Assembly (NCBI GenBank): GCA_018065305.1
Contig: JAGHTO010000004.1
Coordinates: forward strand, 1 to 64,000
Direction: 5' to 3'
Source: Candidatus Cacconaster scatequi
GTDB taxonomy: Bacteria; Bacteroidota; Bacteroidia; Bacteroidales; UBA932
DNA length: 64,000 bases
The notes beneath the pieces were generated by a model, which ran no database searches, was not told where the DNA came from, and saw nothing but the letters and a program-made list of their open reading frames with translations. Below, piece by piece: positions 60,160 to 64,000 of this stretch. How positions within the stretch are numbered: the first letter of the stretch is position 1; every line of letters starts with the position of its first letter. The translations under genes were made by a program, and so were the position numbers.

Positions 60160-61457
60160 CAGTCAAATAGCTTCTTTATTTCCTTTTGTCTGTCGGGGAC
60201 CTCGCCGCGGACAAATTCCGGAATGTTGTACGATTTGAGCCTCAGGTGGTTCAGCTCAGCTTTTTTTTGTGGAAGAAGAAAAGGCTTGGAAAAGCGTCCT
60301 TCTTCATCAAAATGGGAGAAATAGAGGCGCGTGTATCTGCTATCTTCCCTGCGGCTGCTGAACACAAGCCATTTACCATTGGAGGACCAACTGTGGTAAC
60401 TCTCAGCATCTTCACTGTTGATTTCCTTCGCAGGAAAACTCTTCCCCGTTTCCAGATTCAGAAGCCACAAGTCCGCCTCCTTGTGCCAAATCGGGAAGGT
60501 CCCGTAATCGGAACGGGTAAACATAAGCCACTTTCCGTTGATTCTAGGGAATGATGCGGATGCATCACCATCTTCCCACTCAGTGCGGGGCTCTCCCACA
60601 AAAGAACATCCGTCGAACCCGATGCTCATCAGTCTGTAGTGCACCTTACCACGATTTATGGAGACATCCGAAATACTGTCGGCGGCACAATAATATAGCC
60701 TGTCTCCGGCATTGTTCCAGGTCGGGAAAGTCTCCATTACTTCAGCCCCGCTCAACTGTCGGGGGAGAGAAACGGAATCTTTGGCGACATCATATAACAA
60801 TATGTCCGATTCTGTATCATAAACCTCAACAGGCTGTGTGGAACCAATGGGGAAACACTGTCTCGTGTCATTGGAGGAGAAGACGACATATCTTCCGGAA
60901 GGATGCCAGGCAGGATATGTCCCCTGCTTGCGTGGCCCTGATGCAGCAAGATTCACTTTTCTGACGCCACATTTATCGACGAATACGGTACCTCCGCCTT
61001 TCCCCCTTGCGTGAAAAAACATCCTGTCCGGATTTCCATCTTGAAAACTGTGGCAATTCAGGCAGCCCATATCATTCACCCGGTTGGTCACGACGGGCGA
61101 TTCCTTCCAGGTAGCAAGTTCTCTCTGGCAGATTGATATGTCGCGCCAACTTTCATATCCCGGCTCGATGAGACGATATACAACGTACGTGTCTATCTCA
61201 TCGTGGCAGACGTACACAGGAAACTCCTTGTATCGGACTCCAGACGATGTGACGCTGTACCATAACGTATCTCCCTCTCGCCTTGACTTCACCGAACACC
61301 GGCTTCCGTCTGTCATAGAGAACCGCAAAGGAGCAAGCCCCTCCGGCACGGTTACACCGACATAGTCAGGATATATCCGGGGAAAATCGTCGGATTCCCG
61401 CACCGAACAGGACGCAAGGATAACAACGGCCGCAAGTATTCGATGAAGATTTTTCAT
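60159..61457 (-). CDS. Beta-propeller (PD40-like) lipoprotein with a CxxCH motif
   Basis: The 432-residue lipoprotein starts at ATG 61457 (signal MKNLHRILAAVVILASC, cysteine 17). The mature protein has several WD40/PD40-like blades (GTYPAWHPSGRYVVFSSND, METFPTWNNAGDRLYYCAAD, SEDAESYHSWSSNGKWLVFS). Before the propeller lies CLNCH (C132, C135, H136), the covalent haem-attachment motif of c-type cytochromes. Whether haem is bound is unknown; a metal or disulfide role is possible. It is 72 bases after susD, with a terminator hairpin in between, and shares a stop/start with the membrane protein downstream. Confidence 0.82.
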   Translation of the reverse strand: MKNLHRILAAVVILASCSVRESDDFPRIYPDYVGVTVPEGLAPLRFSMTDGSRCSVKSRREGDTLWYSVTSSGVRYKEFPVYVCHDEIDTYVVYRLIEPGYESWRDISICQRELATWKESPVVTNRVNDMGCLNCHSFQDGNPDRMFFHARGKGGGTVFVDKCGVRKVNLAASGPRKQGTYPAWHPSGRYVVFSSNDTRQCFPIGSTQPVEVYDTESDILLYDVAKDSVSLPRQLSGAEVMETFPTWNNAGDRLYYCAADSISDVSINRGKVHYRLMSIGFDGCSFVGEPRTEWEDGDASASFPRINGKWLMFTRSDYGTFPIWHKEADLWLLNLETGKSFPAKEINSEDAESYHSWSSNGKWLVFSSRREDSRYTRLYFSHFDEEGRFSKPFLLPQKKAELNHLRLKSYNIPEFVRGEVPDRQKEIKKLFD

Positions 61458-61482
61458 ATTGACAGATTGCTCATTAGGCAAA

Positions 61483-61512
61483 AAGCGGGCGCCCTGAAAA
61501 GACCGCCCGCTT
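61483..61512 (-). terminator. Hairpin after susD
   Basis: On the minus strand AAGCGGGCG and CGCCCGCTT form a nine-pair stem around a twelve-base loop, followed by a short T run. It would end or weaken transcription past susD, so the propeller lipoprotein may be expressed at a lower level. Confidence 0.8.
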
Positions 61513-61528
61513 ATTCTTTTTAAGTTAA

Positions 61529-63148
61529 TTAATCAGTAACACCATCACGAAGGGACTTCCCTTCATCTGTCTTAGGTTGTTGGCCGCCTGCGTTGTCAAC
61601 TATGTCATAGTTTGTGTTCATTTCACCCTGAGGGAAACGAAGGAGAAGCCAGGGATCATCCGCTGCAAGATTGAAACGGAACGCAGGAGAGATATTGCTG
61701 GTCTCGTCGTGGAAGCGGACAAGTGGTTTGTTGAGACGCTTCTGGTCATAGATAAAAAAGCCTTCGCCCCAAAGTTCGACACGACGCTGGAACCAGATTT
61801 CGTCAAGGGGTTCAAGGCCCTTGTCAGACCAATTATATTCAGGGTCACGATACTCACGAATGAATTTCTCCATTTCGCCTACACCGTCCTGCCCAAGGCG
61901 TTGCATACATTCGAACTTGATGAGGAGCATCTCTTCCACGCGGATGAGTGGCATATCTTCATCATTGACCGTAGTGCCGATTGTCTTGCAGCCGAATTTG
62001 ACATTGGTGTAAGGGATGAACGGCAGTTTGGCGTAGCCGCCATCGTTGGCGTGAGCAACGTCACCTTCGCAACCGGGCCAGGTAAGATCGTCTATGAGGG
62101 GAGACTTGAGATTTGCATCAATCCACCAGCCTTTTCGGACATCGGACTCGGGAATCATATTCCAAAGAAGAGTGTTGATGCAAGTTGTCGACTGGGTAGC
62201 CGCGGAATAGCTATCTCCGGAGAATGAACGAAGCCATGATGAAGTTGTGGCATTAACACCATTCTGTGCAGTAGATTCGGTCATATCATAGCCCCAAATC
62301 CAGTCCTCCTCATTGATATCGTAGAAAGTAGGCCTTGCCAGGTCGGCTATGGTCTTGGGCGAATATCCCTTGGCTGCGGCAGTTGCATCTTCCAAAGCCT
62401 TTTGCCACTCTCCCATATATAGATAAACGCGGGCGCGTATAGCACGGGCTACACTTTCATCTATGTAGGCCTTGGTTGTACGGCTTGCTCCTGCAAGTTT
62501 CTCTACCGCATAGTTAAGGTCTGTAAGAACTGTATCCAAAACCTGCTTGACTGTAGCACGTGGATTGTGTGTAAAATCCTCAATGGTGGGAGAACAGATA
62601 GGCACACAGGGTTTGTCGGCCGCCACGGAATATCCGAATTGAAAGCTGGGGACCAGCAACATATAGGAATATGCTCGGAGAGCTCTGCTCTGTGCAATCA
62701 TATTTAAAGTCTCGGGAGTCCAGTTTGATTCGTCTTTCGGAAAACCGGCAATGAATGTGTTGATATCAGAAATCATATTATACGGAGCACGATAGCGGAT
62801 AAGCGGGTTGCGGTAGTTTGGGCTACGTGAGGAAAGTTCACCGCAAGGTGAAAACCAGTTGTAGTTGTTGTCCGCAATATGGGCATCGGCACCTTCAAGG
62901 TCGTTGCAGAAATTAATCATAAGGAACTCCCAGTCGTCAGGGGTAGCATACATCTTTTCAGGTTTGCCTATGTTTGTAAACATACCGGAGAAAGCAGCGG
63001 ATGCACGGGAAGGAACAATGGTGTTAGTCTCCTGAACTTGAGATGCTAGCATAGTGCCGCTTTGAGGAAGGACATCCCCCAATTTGGTGCAGGATGACGC
63101 AGCAACAGCACCGATTGTGGCAAGTAATAATAATCTATTGAGTTTCAT
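61529..63148 (-). CDS. SusD/RagB family nutrient-binding lipoprotein
   Basis: The 539-residue surface lipoprotein has signal MKLNRLLLLATIGAVAASSC (cysteine 20) and the helical SusD fold: RALRAYSYMLLVPSFQFGYS, EKLAGASRTTKAYIDESVA, RARVYLYMGEWQKALEDA and the C-terminal LLIKFECMQRLGQ and WFQRRVELWGEGFF. It caps the SusC channel and binds glycans or peptides before import. The substrate is not predictable: no glycoside hydrolase, peptidase or regulator lies in the window beside it. It follows susC after 18 bases. Confidence 0.94.
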   Translation of the reverse strand: MKLNRLLLLATIGAVAASSCTKLGDVLPQSGTMLASQVQETNTIVPSRASAAFSGMFTNIGKPEKMYATPDDWEFLMINFCNDLEGADAHIADNNYNWFSPCGELSSRSPNYRNPLIRYRAPYNMISDINTFIAGFPKDESNWTPETLNMIAQSRALRAYSYMLLVPSFQFGYSVAADKPCVPICSPTIEDFTHNPRATVKQVLDTVLTDLNYAVEKLAGASRTTKAYIDESVARAIRARVYLYMGEWQKALEDATAAAKGYSPKTIADLARPTFYDINEEDWIWGYDMTESTAQNGVNATTSSWLRSFSGDSYSAATQSTTCINTLLWNMIPESDVRKGWWIDANLKSPLIDDLTWPGCEGDVAHANDGGYAKLPFIPYTNVKFGCKTIGTTVNDEDMPLIRVEEMLLIKFECMQRLGQDGVGEMEKFIREYRDPEYNWSDKGLEPLDEIWFQRRVELWGEGFFIYDQKRLNKPLVRFHDETSNISPAFRFNLAADDPWLLLRFPQGEMNTNYDIVDNAGGQQPKTDEGKSLRDGVTD

Positions 63149-63166
63149 TGTCTTCGCATTTAACGG

Positions 63167-64000
63167 TTAGAAAGTGATTGTGATACCACCTGTGATGGTA
63201 CGCAGAGCGGAATAAGATGAACTGTTCAAGCTGGAACCGACGGTATATGAACCGAGTCCAAGGTCATATCGGGGGTCAACACCCTTGCGCGCTGAGAAAA
63301 CGGCGAGATTCTCGCCGGCAGCATAGAAGCGGATGCCCTCGAGCTGAATGGCGTGACACCATTTCTTGGGAAGAGTGTAACCGATGGTAGCATTGTTCAA
63401 ACTGAGGTAGTTTGAAGAGATGAGGAAGCGGTCGACTGGACTCTGGGAAACCTGTGTGTCGCCGTCCCAGCGAGGAATGTTGCTGTTGTTGTTTTCAGGA
63501 GTCCAGGCATTGAGAATATCCTTGTGAATTGCACTTCCCATATTGTTCTGGGTGAACATAAGGGCCTGATAAGTACCATCATAGTATCTTCCTCCCAATT
63601 GATATGAGAACTGTAGTGAGAAATCGAATCCACCAACATTGAGTGACGTACCGAAACCACCGTAAAGTTTGGGAAGGATAGATCCAAGTTTATATTGTAC
63701 GGCGTCACTGAAAATGGCAGTCTTATAATCGGTTCCTTCGATGACATTTCCCTTTTCATCTTTCTTCATTGCCCAATAGAGAGCTTCTCCGGTATTCGGG
63801 TCAACACCTGCGAACTTATACATGTAGGCATCGTAGAGAGAACCTCCTACTTCGCGGATATAATAACTGGCCTTTATACCGTTCTCGGAGACGCTGGGGT
63901 CAAGAGAGAGGATTGTATTTTTGTAGTGGCTGAAGTTTGCATTCCAGGACCAGTTCACAGTCTTCGTACGGATGATGTTACCGTCAAGAGTGAGTTCAAC
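63167..64000 (-). CDS. SusC/RagA TonB-dependent transporter, C-terminal part
   Basis: The frame is open through the window edge, so only the last 277 residues of a protein usually about 1000 long are seen. The visible part is outer-membrane barrel strands and loops: WSWNANFSHYKNTILSLDPS, KLGSILPKLYGGFGTSLNVG, DFSLQFSYQLGGRYYDG, and the ending SSYSALRTITGGITITF with an aromatic last residue typical of barrel proteins. With SusD it forms the lidded importer driven by TonB. The plug domain and promoter lie outside the window. Confidence 0.94.
   Translation of the reverse strand, partial: VELTLDGNIIRTKTVNWSWNANFSHYKNTILSLDPSVSENGIKASYYIREVGGSLYDAYMYKFAGVDPNTGEALYWAMKKDEKGNVIEGTDYKTAIFSDAVQYKLGSILPKLYGGFGTSLNVGGFDFSLQFSYQLGGRYYDGTYQALMFTQNNMGSAIHKDILNAWTPENNNSNIPRWDGDTQVSQSPVDRFLISSNYLSLNNATIGYTLPKKWCHAIQLEGIRFYAAGENLAVFSARKGVDPRYDLGLGSYTVGSSLNSSSYSALRTITGGITITF

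Overview
The window reads as a chromosomal segment of a Bacteroidota bacterium, almost certainly order Bacteroidales. The signs are a SusC/SusD pair at the right edge, several Bacteroidota-type promoters (TTTG, 19-21 bases, TAnnTTTG), few Shine-Dalgarno sites, many lipoproteins with short spacers after the lipidated cysteine, and families typical of the group (DUF4831, DUF4369-thioredoxin, YfhO, DksA-like protein with a single cysteine). The genus cannot be fixed from the sequence. I saw no rRNA, CRISPR array, prophage or insertion sequence. No gene-free stretch exceeds about 300 bases; the loosest is 8214-8647, which holds an inverted-repeat element, a tRNA-Ser and a promoter.

Layout. 1-6.7 kb (minus): a phosphodiesterase lipoprotein (cut by the edge), recJ, ssb, a membrane-anchored HTH protein with a suspected homopolymer frameshift, aroE, a SpoU-type RNA methyltransferase and lysS. 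6.8-8.6 kb: a VOC-family remnant, an unknown lipoprotein, a REPIN-like inverted repeat and tRNA-Ser(TGA). 8.6-11.6 kb: a three-gene iron-chelate or cobalamin ABC importer. 11.6-15.2 kb: rfbB, a nuclease-like protein, a glycosyltransferase and a small lipoprotein. 15.2-20.0 kb (minus): TlpA-like lipoprotein, DUF4831, pepD, then rpsF-rpsR-rplI from its own promoter. 20.2-28.5 kb: FKBP isomerase, miaA with a pRiA4b-like protein, yigZ, serC-serA-DUF1015, and a sugar permease with a ROK kinase. 28.6-43.3 kb: recQ, then a surface-glycan region (YfhO protein, five or six glycosyltransferases, LicD, flippase, an ornithine-cyclodeaminase-like enzyme and a nucleotidyltransferase/PLP-enzyme fusion). 43.5-48.9 kb: histidine phosphatase, CofE-like protein, greA, HIT protein, a degenerate thioredoxin-like lipoprotein and tsaB. 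48.9-54.1 kb: a peptide-export operon. 54.2-59.1 kb: cvpA, ileS, dksA-like, lspA. 59.2-64 kb: a membrane protein, a beta-propeller lipoprotein with a CxxCH motif, susD and the 3' part of susC.

The most exciting locus is 48856-54115. A C39-peptidase ABC transporter, two tiny genes whose products carry matching double-glycine leaders (one of them absent from ordinary gene size cut-offs), a TolC-like outer-membrane protein and a MacA/HlyD-like adaptor lie head to tail. Together they look like a complete machine that matures and secretes two small amphipathic peptides across both membranes, plausibly a two-peptide bacteriocin or a signal. A 51-residue single-span membrane protein upstream is a candidate immunity or accessory factor.

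The second system of interest is the glycan region. A fused LicC-like nucleotidyltransferase and CobD-like PLP enzyme, next to LicD-type transfer and a serine-phosphate biosynthesis cluster elsewhere in the window, suggests decoration of a surface glycan with a phospho-amino-alcohol made from a phosphorylated amino acid. This is inference from domains and has not been tested.
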